Translations under genes and position numbers: made by a program
Part shown: positions 8,923-17,159 of the stretch, piece after piece
Layout of the letters: the number at the start of each line of letters is the position of its first letter
Numbering within the stretch: position 1 is the first letter of the stretch
Origin: Eubacteriales bacterium
GTDB taxonomy: Bacteria > Bacillota > Clostridia > Saccharofermentanales > UBA5734
DNA: 40,841 nt
Reading direction: 5' to 3'
Assembly (NCBI GenBank): GCA_028685755.1
Contig: JAQUDJ010000005.1
Coordinates: forward strand, 1-40,841
Notes under the pieces: generated by a model
Seen by the model: only the letters and a program-made list of their open reading frames with translations
Told to the model about the DNA's origin: nothing
Database searches by the model: none

Positions 8923-10059
8923 ATGTCAATTGATTTTCAAGCAGTTCCGACGCCATGTTATATCGTTGATGAAGAACTGCTCAACAAAAATCTCGAAGTT
9001 TTAGACCATGTACAGCGCCGTACAGGAGCTAAAATTCTGCTAGCCTTAAAAGGCTTTTCCATGTTTTCGACCTTCCCGCAGGTTGGACGCTATTTGCATG
9101 GCATTACTGCGAGTTCCTTGCACGAAGCGCGACTCGGCCGTGAAGAAATGAATAAAGAAGTTCATATTTATGCGCCGGCTTTTATCGAAGATGATTTCGC
9201 GGAAATCGCTTCTTTAGTTGACCATGTTGTTTTTAATTCTTTTGCTCAACTCAAACAATTTAAGCCGAAACTAAAAGCTGCCGACCACCCAATCGAAGTC
9301 GGAATTCGTGTCAATCCAGAATATTCGGAAATATCAACTGCCATCTACGACCCGTGTGCACCATTTTCACGACTCGGTGTAACCCTGAAAAATTTTCGCC
9401 CAGATGAATTAGATGGTGTCGATGGCCTTCATTTTCACACGATGTGCGAACAGAATTCGGACACATTAGCACGAACAATCCCGGTTATCGATGCGAAATT
9501 TGGACCTTACATCAAGCACATGAAATGGCTCAATTTTGGCGGTGGGCACCATATTACTCGGCCTGATTACGATCTTGAATCATTGATACGTTCGATCACC
9601 TTGATGCAGGAAAAATATGGTGTTCAAGTATATCTTGAACCGGGTGAAGCGATTGCGTTGAATACGGGTTTCTTAGTTTCAACGGTTCTTGATGTTTTCG
9701 AAAATGGCATGATGCTTGCGATTATGGATACATCTGCTGCCTGCCATATGCCAGATGTACTTGAAATGCCATATCGGCCGATGATCATTGGATCAGGTCA
9801 ATCTGGTGAAAAGCCATACACGTATCGCTTAGGTGGTCCTACTTGTTTAGCCGGCGACGTGATTGGTGACTATTCATTTGATAAACCTTTACATCCGGGT
9901 GATCGACTTGTTTTCACCGATATGGCCCATTACACCATGGTTAAGAACAACACGTTTAACGGCATTCAATTACCCTCAATTGCACTATATAACCCAGAAC
10001 AAGGCACACGTGTGATTCGTAAGTTTGGTTACGAAGATTTCCGCAACCGACTTTCCTAA
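8923..10059 (+). CDS. nspC: Carboxynorspermidine decarboxylase (PLP, fold III)
   Basis: 378 residues, ATG after AAAGGAGC. It is a fold-III PLP decarboxylase: PLP lysine in LALKGFS (K43), LHFHTMCEQNSD, glycine loop WLNFGGGHHIT, YLEPGEAIA, and the catalytic C-terminal part LGGPTCLAGDVIGDY. The HTMCEQ and GGPTCLAGD blocks distinguish it from DAP decarboxylase, which is also present in this window at 14376. It decarboxylates carboxyspermidine or carboxynorspermidine to the polyamine. It lies in an operon with the dehydrogenase before it and a cupin 36 nt after it. Confidence 0.93.
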   Translation: MSIDFQAVPTPCYIVDEELLNKNLEVLDHVQRRTGAKILLALKGFSMFSTFPQVGRYLHGITASSLHEARLGREEMNKEVHIYAPAFIEDDFAEIASLVDHVVFNSFAQLKQFKPKLKAADHPIEVGIRVNPEYSEISTAIYDPCAPFSRLGVTLKNFRPDELDGVDGLHFHTMCEQNSDTLARTIPVIDAKFGPYIKHMKWLNFGGGHHITRPDYDLESLIRSITLMQEKYGVQVYLEPGEAIALNTGFLVSTVLDVFENGMMLAIMDTSAACHMPDVLEMPYRPMIIGSGQSGEKPYTYRLGGPTCLAGDVIGDYSFDKPLHPGDRLVFTDMAHYTMVKNNTFNGIQLPSIALYNPEQGTRVIRKFGYEDFRNRLS

Positions 10060-10095
10060 CTAGCTCAAATCCAAAGTTCGTCAAAGGAGTTCAAA

Positions 10096-10446
10096 ATGAT
10101 CAAAACCGTTGAACAGATGACTCGTGTAATCAATCAAAATATGCGTGGTGGTGAAGGGGAAGTCGAAGTTTTACACCTCTTTGATGCGCCAGAATTTACC
10201 GGCAAAGCTCGCCTGTGTGCCAAAATCACGATGAAGCAAGGCTGTTCGATTGGCTTTCATGAACATGGACAAGAAGAAGAAATTTACTACATCCTCGAGG
10301 GTGAAGGTGTTTTCAACGAAGATGGCCAAGAATCCATTATCGGACTAGGTACAGCGACAATCACTGGAAATGGCCACAGTCATAGCATTCGCAACAACAA
10401 CCCAGAACCCCTTGTTTTGCTGGCAGTTATTCTTTTGTTTGCATAA
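10096..10446 (+). CDS. Small cupin-domain protein
   Basis: 116 residues, ATG after AAAGGAGT. Single cupin barrel: motif 1 GCSIGFHEHGQEEEIYYILEGEGVF with the HxH...E metal set, and motif 2 with GNGHSHSIRN carrying the last histidine. Such proteins bind a metal and act as small enzymes or sensors. No substrate can be given. Its position 36 nt after nspC suggests a link to polyamine metabolism, or simply shared transcription. It begins RGGEGEVEVLHLF, a pattern I recognise from uncharacterised Clostridial cupins. Confidence 0.85.
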   Translation: MIKTVEQMTRVINQNMRGGEGEVEVLHLFDAPEFTGKARLCAKITMKQGCSIGFHEHGQEEEIYYILEGEGVFNEDGQESIIGLGTATITGNGHSHSIRNNNPEPLVLLAVILLFA

Positions 10447-10464
10447 AGCAGAGCTGCTGTTAAA

Positions 10465-11103
10465 ATGTGCGGTCGTTATTACATCGATACCGAATCAGAT
10501 CTCATTGAGATTCGTAAGATTTTTGCTGAGTTAAATGATCGCTATATAGGCCATTTAGCTTCCGGACAGTTACACGGAGGCGAAATCTTTCCGACACAGG
10601 TCGCGCCTGTGATTAGGCCAATTACAACACCATCAGGGATCAAACTCCTGCCAGACTTGATGCAATGGGGCTTTACCGGCCAATCGACATTGATCAATGC
10701 ACGTTCAGAAACGGCGACTGTTAAACCGACCTTCAAGCAAACTTTGCACGAGGGTCGGGTATTGATTCCAGCAACGGCATTCTTTGAATGGCAAAAACCG
10801 AGTCCGTTAGAACGCAATAAGGCAAAAATGCGACTCTATCGCCCAGACGAACCGGTCTTTTATATGGCCGGTTTATATCGCCCAATTCCAGCATCCGAAA
10901 ACCCTTATAATCTTCCAGGTCAGTTTGTAATTGTGACCGGTGCAGCCAATTCGTCTATGTCGTCGCTTCATGATCGGATGCCCCTGATTATTCCGCGACA
11001 GTTGCTCAGACCTTATTTACAAGACGAAGCTGCAGCCATCCGGCTCCTTAATCAACCGATTGACGCTCAATTAATGATCGAAATCGCTGATAAAGCCGTG
11101 TAA
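10465..11103 (+). CDS. SOS response-associated peptidase (SRAP/YedK, HMCES-like)
   Basis: 212 residues beginning MCGRYY, so the catalytic Cys2 that links to abasic sites is in place. Other hallmarks: NARSETA, ATAFFEWQK with the catalytic Glu, FVIVTGAANSSMSSLHDRMP with the active-site His. YedK/HMCES proteins shield abasic sites in single-stranded DNA by a covalent crosslink. Only 18 nt separates it from the cupin gene, and no strong ribosome site or LexA box is visible upstream, so expression probably follows the polyamine operon rather than SOS. The start is fixed by the need for Cys at position 2. Confidence 0.93.
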   Translation: MCGRYYIDTESDLIEIRKIFAELNDRYIGHLASGQLHGGEIFPTQVAPVIRPITTPSGIKLLPDLMQWGFTGQSTLINARSETATVKPTFKQTLHEGRVLIPATAFFEWQKPSPLERNKAKMRLYRPDEPVFYMAGLYRPIPASENPYNLPGQFVIVTGAANSSMSSLHDRMPLIIPRQLLRPYLQDEAAAIRLLNQPIDAQLMIEIADKAV

Positions 11104-11191
11104 AGATTGGTTAAAGGATTGGTTTAAATTATCATTGCTTCAAGTTCGTAATAACATTGATTAGTTTTCAACAATCTGCGAATATTATCAC

Positions 11192-13798
11192 ATGAAGAAT
11201 TATTTTTGGCGTAATCGCTATCTCTTGAGCTCATTTTTAATCCCATCATTGCTTTTACTTATCGCGTACTTTAGCCGCGGTGTTTTTCCAATTGGTAATC
11301 GCAATGTGTTAACCATCGATCTATATCATCAATATGCACCGTTTTTAGCAGAACTCCAGGCTCGCTTACAATCGTTTGACGGAATATTTTATAGCTGGTC
11401 AGGCGGCCTCGGTACAAATTTCTATGCGCTGTTTGCGTATTATTTGGCCAGTCCGGTCAACATATTACTGGCATTTTTCCCCGCATCTTGGCTAACTGAA
11501 GCGATTCTCTTAATTATTATTGTCAAAATCGGCCTCGCAGGTGCTAGTTTTTACTATTTTCAACGCGAAGTTTATCAGGAAAATAGTGTCATTCTAGTCG
11601 CGATCGCCTCAGCCTACGGCCTTTCAAGTTATATTATGGCATACGTCTGGAATGTCATGTGGCTCGATGGTATTGCGTTATTGCCCTTGATAATTCTTGG
11701 ACTTGTTCGTGTCATTCGTGATCGGCGGTATGTGCTTTATCCCGTAAGCCTAGGTCTGGCTTTGTTTACTAATTACTACATCGCCTATTTCATTGTGGTT
11801 TTTACCGCCTTATATGGAATTGCCGCACTATTTATCTACCAAAATGGCATCAAACCCTTAAGGCTTTTAAAGCAAATTGGGCAATTAATCCTTTTATCAA
11901 TTCTCGGAGCCGGCTTATCTGCCGTATTAACGTGGCCGACTTATTTATCGCTCAAGTTGACATCTGCTGCTGACGACAAATTTGGTGGCACAATCACCCA
12001 TTATTTTGATTTGTTTGATTATATCAGCCAACATTTTTTGGTCATGCCACCGACAATTCGCGACGGGATGCCCAACTTATATGCTGGCCTTTTTGCTTTG
12101 TTGATGATCCCTGTTTTCTTTTTTGCTAAACGAATACCGTTAAAGTCAAAAATTTTGCATTTCCTGTTACTGCTGACTCTGATCGTCAGCTTCAATATCA
12201 ATGCACTCAATTTTTTCTGGCACGGTTTCCATTACCCAAACCAGTTGCCTTATCGGAATTCTTTTGTCTACATTTTTCTGGTTTTAAGCATGTCATATCC
12301 GGCGTGGAAAAGTCTTGTCGATTTTTCCGGTAAGCAGATCGGGACAATCGTCGCAGTTTTGATGGGATTTGTGATTTTAGCGCAAAAACTCAATGACAAA
12401 CCATTACCCATGCCGGTCATTTATGCAACGATTCTCTTTTTTGTTGCCTATGCAGCGGTATTGACTCTTGGAAAAAGCCACACGATTCATCCGGCTGATC
12501 TCGCAATTGCCTTGCTGCTGGTCATGATCGCCGAACTGTCTGTTAACACCCTTGTCAGTATGCATAAGGTCGACACCACTGAATATTTATCATCGCGAGA
12601 AGGTTATTCGACTGGCGTTGAAGTCGATCAAATTCGCGAACAGCTCGATTTGATTAAAAGCCAAGACGAGTCCTTTTACCGCACTGAAGTTGTACCCCCC
12701 AAAACTACAAATGATGGATTTCTTTACCAATACAACGGACTTTCCGTTTTTGCCTCAACTTCAGCAACTAAGCCTGTTCAGTTTTTTGAAAACCTTGGTT
12801 TTCATAGTAATTCGATTAATAGCTATAAATACGAAGGTTCAACCCTCGTTCTCGACTCTGTTTTTGGCATTAAATATTTGATCCGTCGGAACAATTTTAT
12901 TGATGACCGACTCCGTCAGCCCATCTCACAAACAAGTGAACTTGAGGTTTTTAGCAATCCATATGCGTTGCCTCTTGGCTTGATGGCCCCGACCGCTTTG
13001 CATGACTTCCATTTACCTGCTGGCGATCCGCTTATGGCGCAAAACAGCCTTATCATGGCGCTTGGCGGACAAACAAATGTTTTAAAACCTATTAATCAAA
13101 TCACTGGCCAGCAAGCGAACATAGAGATAGCGCCATTTGGGACTCATGGGTTTAACTACACGCGCCCGGTCCAAGATGAAGTGTCACGCGCACAAATTCT
13201 GATCGAAAATCCAATTGATCAACAGCTCTATCTTTATCTAAAAGTGACCGCAAATCAGCCTGACCAAGGCTATGTTTTAATCGATGACATGCGCGTGGAT
13301 TTCAATGCCAAACGTTCAACCCTTGTCGATTTAGGTCATGTCCGCGCGGGTTCGCGAGTGGAATTTAATCTAACTTTCAAGAAAACAAGCAACACAAGTG
13401 GCACATTTAGCCTTTACAGTTATGCACTAGATCAAGCGGCCTTTACCCAATCGATTCAGACCCTCAAGTCCAGTGCGTTACAGATCGACAAGGTCTCAGA
13501 CGCTCAGATCAAAGGATTTGTTGACAATGAATCGGATGGGGTGATGTTGATCACGGTTCCCTTTGATCAAGCATGGCGGGTAAAAGTCGATGGCAAATCC
13601 GTAGAAACTTTTGCCGTGTCGGATGGCTTGCTTGGCTTTGATGTACCTCAAGGTGTTCACCAAATCTTGTTAAACTATCGTCCCTTAGGATTTCTCCTCG
13701 GCCTCTTGGTGACGCTTGGTTCGCTCGTCATGTTAGCTGCGTTACATTATTGGACCCGTAAAACACCTTTAGTCATGCAACCAGAAGAGTCAGTGTGA
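11192..13798 (+). CDS. YfhO-family membrane protein (GT-C-like)
   Basis: 868 residues. N-terminal half is a polytopic membrane region of about a dozen helices, with DLYHQYAPFLAEL and FYSWSGGLGTNFYALF loops after helix 1, both typical of YfhO. The C-terminal ~350 residues are a soluble extracellular beta-rich part, ending with one last helix near 835-855 and a basic tail. In Bacillus and Listeria, YfhO/GtlB-type proteins transfer sugar from a lipid carrier to lipoteichoic acid. Here a role in decorating a cell-surface polymer is inferred. The ATG has no Shine-Dalgarno site, and a TATTAT box ends 3 nt before it. Confidence 0.88.
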   Translation: MKNYFWRNRYLLSSFLIPSLLLLIAYFSRGVFPIGNRNVLTIDLYHQYAPFLAELQARLQSFDGIFYSWSGGLGTNFYALFAYYLASPVNILLAFFPASWLTEAILLIIIVKIGLAGASFYYFQREVYQENSVILVAIASAYGLSSYIMAYVWNVMWLDGIALLPLIILGLVRVIRDRRYVLYPVSLGLALFTNYYIAYFIVVFTALYGIAALFIYQNGIKPLRLLKQIGQLILLSILGAGLSAVLTWPTYLSLKLTSAADDKFGGTITHYFDLFDYISQHFLVMPPTIRDGMPNLYAGLFALLMIPVFFFAKRIPLKSKILHFLLLLTLIVSFNINALNFFWHGFHYPNQLPYRNSFVYIFLVLSMSYPAWKSLVDFSGKQIGTIVAVLMGFVILAQKLNDKPLPMPVIYATILFFVAYAAVLTLGKSHTIHPADLAIALLLVMIAELSVNTLVSMHKVDTTEYLSSREGYSTGVEVDQIREQLDLIKSQDESFYRTEVVPPKTTNDGFLYQYNGLSVFASTSATKPVQFFENLGFHSNSINSYKYEGSTLVLDSVFGIKYLIRRNNFIDDRLRQPISQTSELEVFSNPYALPLGLMAPTALHDFHLPAGDPLMAQNSLIMALGGQTNVLKPINQITGQQANIEIAPFGTHGFNYTRPVQDEVSRAQILIENPIDQQLYLYLKVTANQPDQGYVLIDDMRVDFNAKRSTLVDLGHVRAGSRVEFNLTFKKTSNTSGTFSLYSYALDQAAFTQSIQTLKSSALQIDKVSDAQIKGFVDNESDGVMLITVPFDQAWRVKVDGKSVETFAVSDGLLGFDVPQGVHQILLNYRPLGFLLGLLVTLGSLVMLAALHYWTRKTPLVMQPEESV

Positions 13799-13804
13799 TA
13801 TAAT
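13775..13804 (+). promoter_or_regulatory. Putative promoter of desulfoferrodoxin gene
   Basis: TATAAT at 13799-13804, with a poor -35 candidate ATGCAA at 13775-13780 (18-bp spacer). It overlaps the yfhO stop codon. The -10 is perfect, the -35 weak, so an activator may be needed. Moderate to low confidence. Confidence 0.4.
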
Positions 13805-13850
13805 CAAATTAATTCATAGTCACATTTAATATTACATGGAGGTACTGTTT

Positions 13851-14231
13851 ATGGCTGTCCAAAAAAAATTCTTCCGTTGCAGTCATTGTGGAAATCTCGT
13901 TGGGATGATTAAAGAATCTGGTGTGCCGATCATCTGCTGTGGCGACCCCATGACCTTGCTTGTTGCTAACACCTCTGATGGCGCAACCGAAAAACATGTT
14001 CCAGTTTTGACTCGTGACGGCAACAAACTTCACGTTGCAGTCGGTAGTGTTGCCCATCCGATGACAGAAGCTCATCTCATTGAATGGATCTTTGTTGCCC
14101 AAGGTAACCGCACCCAACGCGTCGCATTGACTGCATCAGATGCCCCAGCTGCAGAATTTCTTGTAGAAGATGGACCGCTTACCGTTTATGAATACTGCAA
14201 TCTTCATGGTCTGTGGGTTGCAGAAGGCTAA
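13851..14231 (+). CDS. dfx: Desulfoferrodoxin (two-iron superoxide reductase)
   Basis: 126 residues from ATG 13851 with GGAGGT upstream; the in-frame ATG at 13836 is part of that ribosome site and is rejected. Centre I (desulforedoxin-like) ligands: C10, C13, C29, C30. Centre II (SOR site): H49, H69, H75, C116 and H119 in CNLHGLW. It reduces superoxide to peroxide without releasing oxygen, a defence of anaerobes. Monocistronic by appearance: TATAAT at 13799-13804 before it and a strong terminator at 14281 after it. Confidence 0.95.
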   Translation: MAVQKKFFRCSHCGNLVGMIKESGVPIICCGDPMTLLVANTSDGATEKHVPVLTRDGNKLHVAVGSVAHPMTEAHLIEWIFVAQGNRTQRVALTASDAPAAEFLVEDGPLTVYEYCNLHGLWVAEG

Positions 14232-14280
14232 TTACGCAAATTTCTGTATCTTCAATTCGAAATATTAAGCGAATTATTGA

Positions 14281-14314
14281 AAAGTCGGTTGCATGATGTA
14301 ACCGACTTTTCTTG
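14281..14314 (+). terminator. Rho-independent terminator after desulfoferrodoxin gene
   Basis: Perfect 11-bp stem AAAAGTCGGTT / AACCGACTTTT (14281-14291 with 14301-14311), 9-nt loop, followed by TTCTT. The A/T flanks make it symmetrical, but only the plus-strand gene needs it. Confidence 0.85.
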
Positions 14315-14375
14315 ATCTTTGGCGACTTTTCGTCTATTCTTGACGCAGTTATGACTTCATTAGGAGGCCTCTACC

Positions 14376-15632
14376 GTGAAAACCGAGTCATTTTTACAAA
14401 AAACCAATTTTCTTGCTGGCCATCAGCCAGAAGAACTTCTCGCACAATATGGCAGTCCACTTTATGTGTACAATGAGCAGATCTTTCGGGATCGTTGCCA
14501 TGATATGCAGAGTTTAGTTGATTATGAACGTTTTACGGCAAACTACTCGATAAAAGCAAATAGCAATATCAACCTCCTTGCGATCGCCCGGGAAGAAGGC
14601 ATGTATGCCGACGCCATGTCACCCGGCGAAATATTATTTTTAGAACAAGCTGGTTATTCACCCGAGCAAATATTTTTTGTCCCGAATAATGTCTCACGTG
14701 AAGAATTACAATTTGCTATTGATCACAACGTATTAACGAGTCTAGATTCGATTTCTCAACTTGATCTATTCGGACAATTAAATCCAGGTGGTCGTGTCGC
14801 GATAAGAATCAATCCAGGTGTTGGTGCCGGACACCACGAAAAAGTGGTAACAGGTGGGAAGAAGACTAAATTTGGTATCAGCATGGACCAAATGGACCAA
14901 GTCCAAACCACATTAAAGCGTTATCAACTCCACTTGGTTGGCGTCAATCAGCATATCGGTTCGTTGTTTATGGAACCGCAACCCTATTTAGAAGCAGCCC
15001 GACATTTTTTATCTTTAGCTGAACAATTTTCAGAACTTGAATTGGTCGATTTTGGCGGTGGATTTGGCATCCCTTATCACAAATTAGAAGGCCAAGAACG
15101 ACTCGACTTGCAGACGTTAAAACACGAATTAACAGCACTTATTCGTGGTTTTGTCGCCAAATACAAGCGACCGGTGCTTTTCAAAAGTGAGCCGGGCCGT
15201 TACGTCGTTGCTGAAAGTGGAGTCTTGTTGGGGACGGTTCACGCTGTCAAACAAAATGATGCCTCAACCTTTGTTGGAACTGATCTTGGCTTTAATGTGT
15301 TAGCACGGCCGATGATGTATGATTCATGGCACGACATTGAAGTCTTTCATCAGGGGGAACTGCAAGCAACAGATGGCCCGTTAAAAACCGTATCAGTTGT
15401 TGGTAACATCTGTGAAAGTGGCGACATTATCGCAAAACATCGTGAATTGCCCCCTATTGTCGAAGGTGACGTCCTTGCCGTGCTCGATGCTGGTGCTTAT
15501 GGGTATGCTATGAGTTCGACATATAACAACCGGTTGCGCCCCGCTGAGATCCTCATCCAAAAGGACGGTCAAACTCGTCTGATCCGACGCCGGGAAGTGT
15601 TTGAAGACTTATTCCGGACCTTCGAATTTTAA
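14376..15632 (+). CDS. lysA: Diaminopimelate decarboxylase
   Basis: 418 residues, GTG start with TAGGAGG 7-9 nt upstream. Fold-III PLP enzyme: PLP lysine K60 in NYSIKANSN, HIGSLFMEPQPYLEAA, glycine loop LVDFGGGFGIPYH, phosphate and substrate site EPGRYVVAESG, catalytic CESGDIIA, and the C-terminal GAYGYAMSSTYNNR. The last two blocks match LysA rather than the polyamine decarboxylases. It makes L-lysine from meso-diaminopimelate. The dCMP deaminase gene starts 55 nt downstream. Family length is normal. Confidence 0.93.
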   Translation: MKTESFLQKTNFLAGHQPEELLAQYGSPLYVYNEQIFRDRCHDMQSLVDYERFTANYSIKANSNINLLAIAREEGMYADAMSPGEILFLEQAGYSPEQIFFVPNNVSREELQFAIDHNVLTSLDSISQLDLFGQLNPGGRVAIRINPGVGAGHHEKVVTGGKKTKFGISMDQMDQVQTTLKRYQLHLVGVNQHIGSLFMEPQPYLEAARHFLSLAEQFSELELVDFGGGFGIPYHKLEGQERLDLQTLKHELTALIRGFVAKYKRPVLFKSEPGRYVVAESGVLLGTVHAVKQNDASTFVGTDLGFNVLARPMMYDSWHDIEVFHQGELQATDGPLKTVSVVGNICESGDIIAKHRELPPIVEGDVLAVLDAGAYGYAMSSTYNNRLRPAEILIQKDGQTRLIRRREVFEDLFRTFEF

Positions 15633-15687
15633 TGATTGTCCAAGCCCGTGTCGATTGTTAAGATTATTGAAAAAAGGGGAGATAGCA

Positions 15688-16185
15688 ATGAGCAAACGGA
15701 AAGACTATATTAGCTGGGACGAATATTTTATGGGTATCGCTTTGCTTTCTGCTGAACGCAGTAAAGATCCTAGTACCCAGGTCGGAGCCTGTATTGTTAG
15801 CCCACAAAATCGAATTGTTTCTGTCGGTTACAATGGAATGCCCGTCGGAATCAGTGATGACGATTTCCCCTGGGCGCGCGAAGGCGACCCACTCGATACC
15901 AAGTATCCATACGTTTGCCATGCTGAACTTAATGCCATTCTCAACAATGTTGGCACGCGGCTCGATGAGGCTAAAATTTATGTTCCACTGTTCCCCTGCA
16001 ATGAATGCTGCAAAGCCATCATCCAATCCGGGATTCGCGAAGTAGTCTTTATCTCAGACAAGTACAAAGAGACGGATTCCGTCAAAGCCTCAAAACGCAT
16101 GATGGATCGTGCAGGTGTCGTGTATCGCCGCTTGCAAACGCCGCTCAAATCACTTTCAATATCCTATCGAGAAGAAGACATCTAG
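15688..16185 (+). CDS. dCMP deaminase (cytidine/deoxycytidylate deaminase family)
   Basis: 165 residues from ATG 15688 with AAGGGGAG upstream; a longer frame opening at 15601 inside lysA is not needed. Zinc-dependent deaminase motifs: CHAELNAILN (His-Ala-Glu, catalytic Glu) and PLFPCNECCKAII (PCxxC). The start MSKRKDYISWDEYFM and DPSTQVGACIVSP are typical of dCMP deaminase/ComEB. It converts dCMP to dUMP for thymidylate synthesis. A terminator follows at 16277. Confidence 0.93.
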   Translation: MSKRKDYISWDEYFMGIALLSAERSKDPSTQVGACIVSPQNRIVSVGYNGMPVGISDDDFPWAREGDPLDTKYPYVCHAELNAILNNVGTRLDEAKIYVPLFPCNECCKAIIQSGIREVVFISDKYKETDSVKASKRMMDRAGVVYRRLQTPLKSLSISYREEDI

Positions 16186-16276
16186 CCACAAATCGCCCCA
16201 TCACTGTCTCAGCCCCAATCAGTGATATAAATATCATCTAATCTATCAAATAATAGACAGAATTAATGCACAAAAG

Positions 16277-16300
16277 AACCGGCCTTCGAGCCGGTTTTTT
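16277..16300 (+). terminator. Rho-independent terminator after dCMP deaminase gene
   Basis: Stem AACCGGC / GCCGGTT (16277-16283 with 16290-16296), 6-nt loop, run of T at 16295-16300. A clean intrinsic terminator that isolates the SOS-type promoter downstream. Confidence 0.88.
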
Positions 16301-16392
16301 GATGGCGCGTTGTCATCTCGCCGTGCGATCTTTAGGTCAACAAGGTCGATTTTCGTCGAATTAAATTTATTGTCCATAAATTATCACAAAAC

Positions 16393-16406
16393 CGAACAAT
16401 TGTTTG
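16393..16406. promoter_or_regulatory. LexA (SOS) box 1
   Basis: CGAACAATTGTTTG, matching the Gram-positive LexA/DinR consensus CGAAC-N4-GTTYG on all fixed positions. It ends 7 bp upstream of the -35 hexamer at 16414. Binding by LexA is inferred. Confidence 0.85.
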
Positions 16407-16413
16407 AAAATGA

Positions 16414-16442
16414 TTGACATTATATGTTGAGGGATCTATTAT
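16414..16442 (+). promoter_or_regulatory. Strong sigma-70-type promoter between two LexA boxes
   Basis: TTGACA at 16414-16419 and TATTAT at 16437-16442 with an ideal 17-bp spacer. Expected start of transcription is near 16449, right at LexA box 2. A near-consensus promoter clamped by two operators is the layout of a tightly repressed, damage-inducible gene. Confidence 0.85.
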
Positions 16443-16451
16443 TAAAGAAAC

Positions 16452-16465
16452 CGAACAAATGTTTG
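16452..16465. promoter_or_regulatory. LexA (SOS) box 2
   Basis: CGAACAAATGTTTG, again CGAAC-N4-GTTYG, 59 bp from box 1 and just after the predicted transcription start. It differs from box 1 only in the central four bases. Confidence 0.85.
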
Positions 16466-16490
16466 CTCATCGGAATAGGAGGCTATTGAG

Positions 16491-16766
16491 ATGCTTATGA
16501 ATGGATTTTTAGTTTTGATGCTGTTAGTAGTGGTAGGATTTACCGCCTATATAATAGAAAACAATCACCAGGCAGAGCTAGAAGCGCGTATGGAGCTGCT
16601 TCGCCTCATTCGCATGCATAATCGTCAGCAACTCATTCCACCGCAAGCGATGTATTCGCAGACCCAAGCACCCCGACAAGCAGTTGAATCGAATGGATTT
16701 TTTATGATTCAAAACCAACTGTCTGGAGAAGAAGTCATCGACATCACATATTCACAAGTAGCCTAG
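16491..16766 (+). CDS. Small SOS-regulated single-pass membrane protein; candidate division inhibitor
   Basis: 91 residues, ATG 8 nt after AGGAGG. One N-terminal transmembrane helix (about residues 4-22, FLVLMLLVVVGFTAYII). A charged helical stretch follows (residues 24-45, rich in E, R, L, M), then a Gln/Pro-rich linker and a short acidic tail ending EEVIDITYSQVA. No LysM or other known domain is seen, and I do not recognise a family. The two LexA boxes and the shape recall YneA, DivS, ChiZ and SidA, unrelated small membrane proteins that delay division during SOS. This function is inferred from regulation and topology only. Genes on both sides are unrelated and insulated by terminators. Confidence 0.75.
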   Translation: MLMNGFLVLMLLVVVGFTAYIIENNHQAELEARMELLRLIRMHNRQQLIPPQAMYSQTQAPRQAVESNGFFMIQNQLSGEEVIDITYSQVA

Positions 16767-16837
16767 TTTTAATCTGATTGGCAATTGGGTTATCGAGATT
16801 GATTTGCTAACTCACATTCACTTTAATCGAAACGCAA

Positions 16838-16874
16838 AAAAGAACTGCCCCATATCTAGGACAGTTCTTTTATT
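16838..16874. terminator. Bidirectional terminator
   Basis: Stem AAAGAACTG / CAGTTCTTT (16839-16847 with 16862-16870), extended by a CC/GG pair step, about 8-14-nt loop. Plus strand continues TTTTATTCTTTT. Minus strand continues into six T. It ends the SOS gene on the plus strand and the proposed RNA gene on the minus strand. Confidence 0.8.
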
Positions 16875-17147
16875 CTTTTGAACTTTGCCGCAACCACTTC
16901 TGACCAATCTTTGCTTGTATTACAAATACAAGATTAAAATCAAGCCAATATGAAGTTGTTGAACTGAACTGGATCTTCTAGAGTTAAAGCGATAAAAGTC
17001 TCCTTTCGCTCAATCCCTATGTGGGTAAGGCCGATATGACTTCGAATAGACATTTCCCAACTTGGTAGAACGAGACTAGATGAGATGGACTAGGAAAGCA
17101 TGTGCGAATTGTCAATCGGTGCAGGGGTTGCGGCAACCCGTGTTGTT
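16875..17147 (-). ncRNA. Candidate structured non-coding RNA, family unassigned
   Basis: No gene fits here. The ends are complementary over 11 bp: 16885-16895 (TTGCCGCAACC) with 17126-17136. A further ~10 bp (16901-16910 with 17114-17123) pairs with one bulge, giving a long closing stem over ~250 nt. Inside are a perfect 8-bp hairpin (16914-16921 / 16925-16932) and a hairpin at 16989-17009 whose loop reads GAGA, a GNRA tetraloop, on the minus strand. A minus-strand TATAAT at 17154-17159 and the terminator at 16838-16874 frame it. The size and closed-end shape recall 6S or raiA-type RNAs, but I could not match conserved sequences of 6S, tmRNA, SRP or RNase P. Strand choice is probable, not certain. 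Confidence 0.5.
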
Positions 17148-17153
17148 ACTATT

Positions 17154-17159
17154 ATTATA
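17154..17159 (-). promoter_or_regulatory. Putative -10 element for the minus-strand RNA
   Basis: TATAAT on the minus strand, about 20 nt before the proposed 5' arm of the closing stem. The -35 region (17177-17182, TATTTG) is poor. The stretch 17160-17225 is otherwise very AT-rich and holds no gene. Confidence 0.4.

Noticed and set aside
10440-10465. LexA box before the SRAP gene
   Set aside because: No CGAAC-N4-GTTYG motif is present; the gene seems to depend on the upstream operon.
13836-13850. Upstream ATG for desulfoferrodoxin
   Set aside because: It forms part of the ATGGAGGT ribosome site for ATG 13851, and the family starts at the later codon.
16885-17136. tmRNA, SRP RNA or RNase P RNA
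   Set aside because: The conserved blocks of these RNAs are absent on both strands; left as an unassigned RNA candidate.
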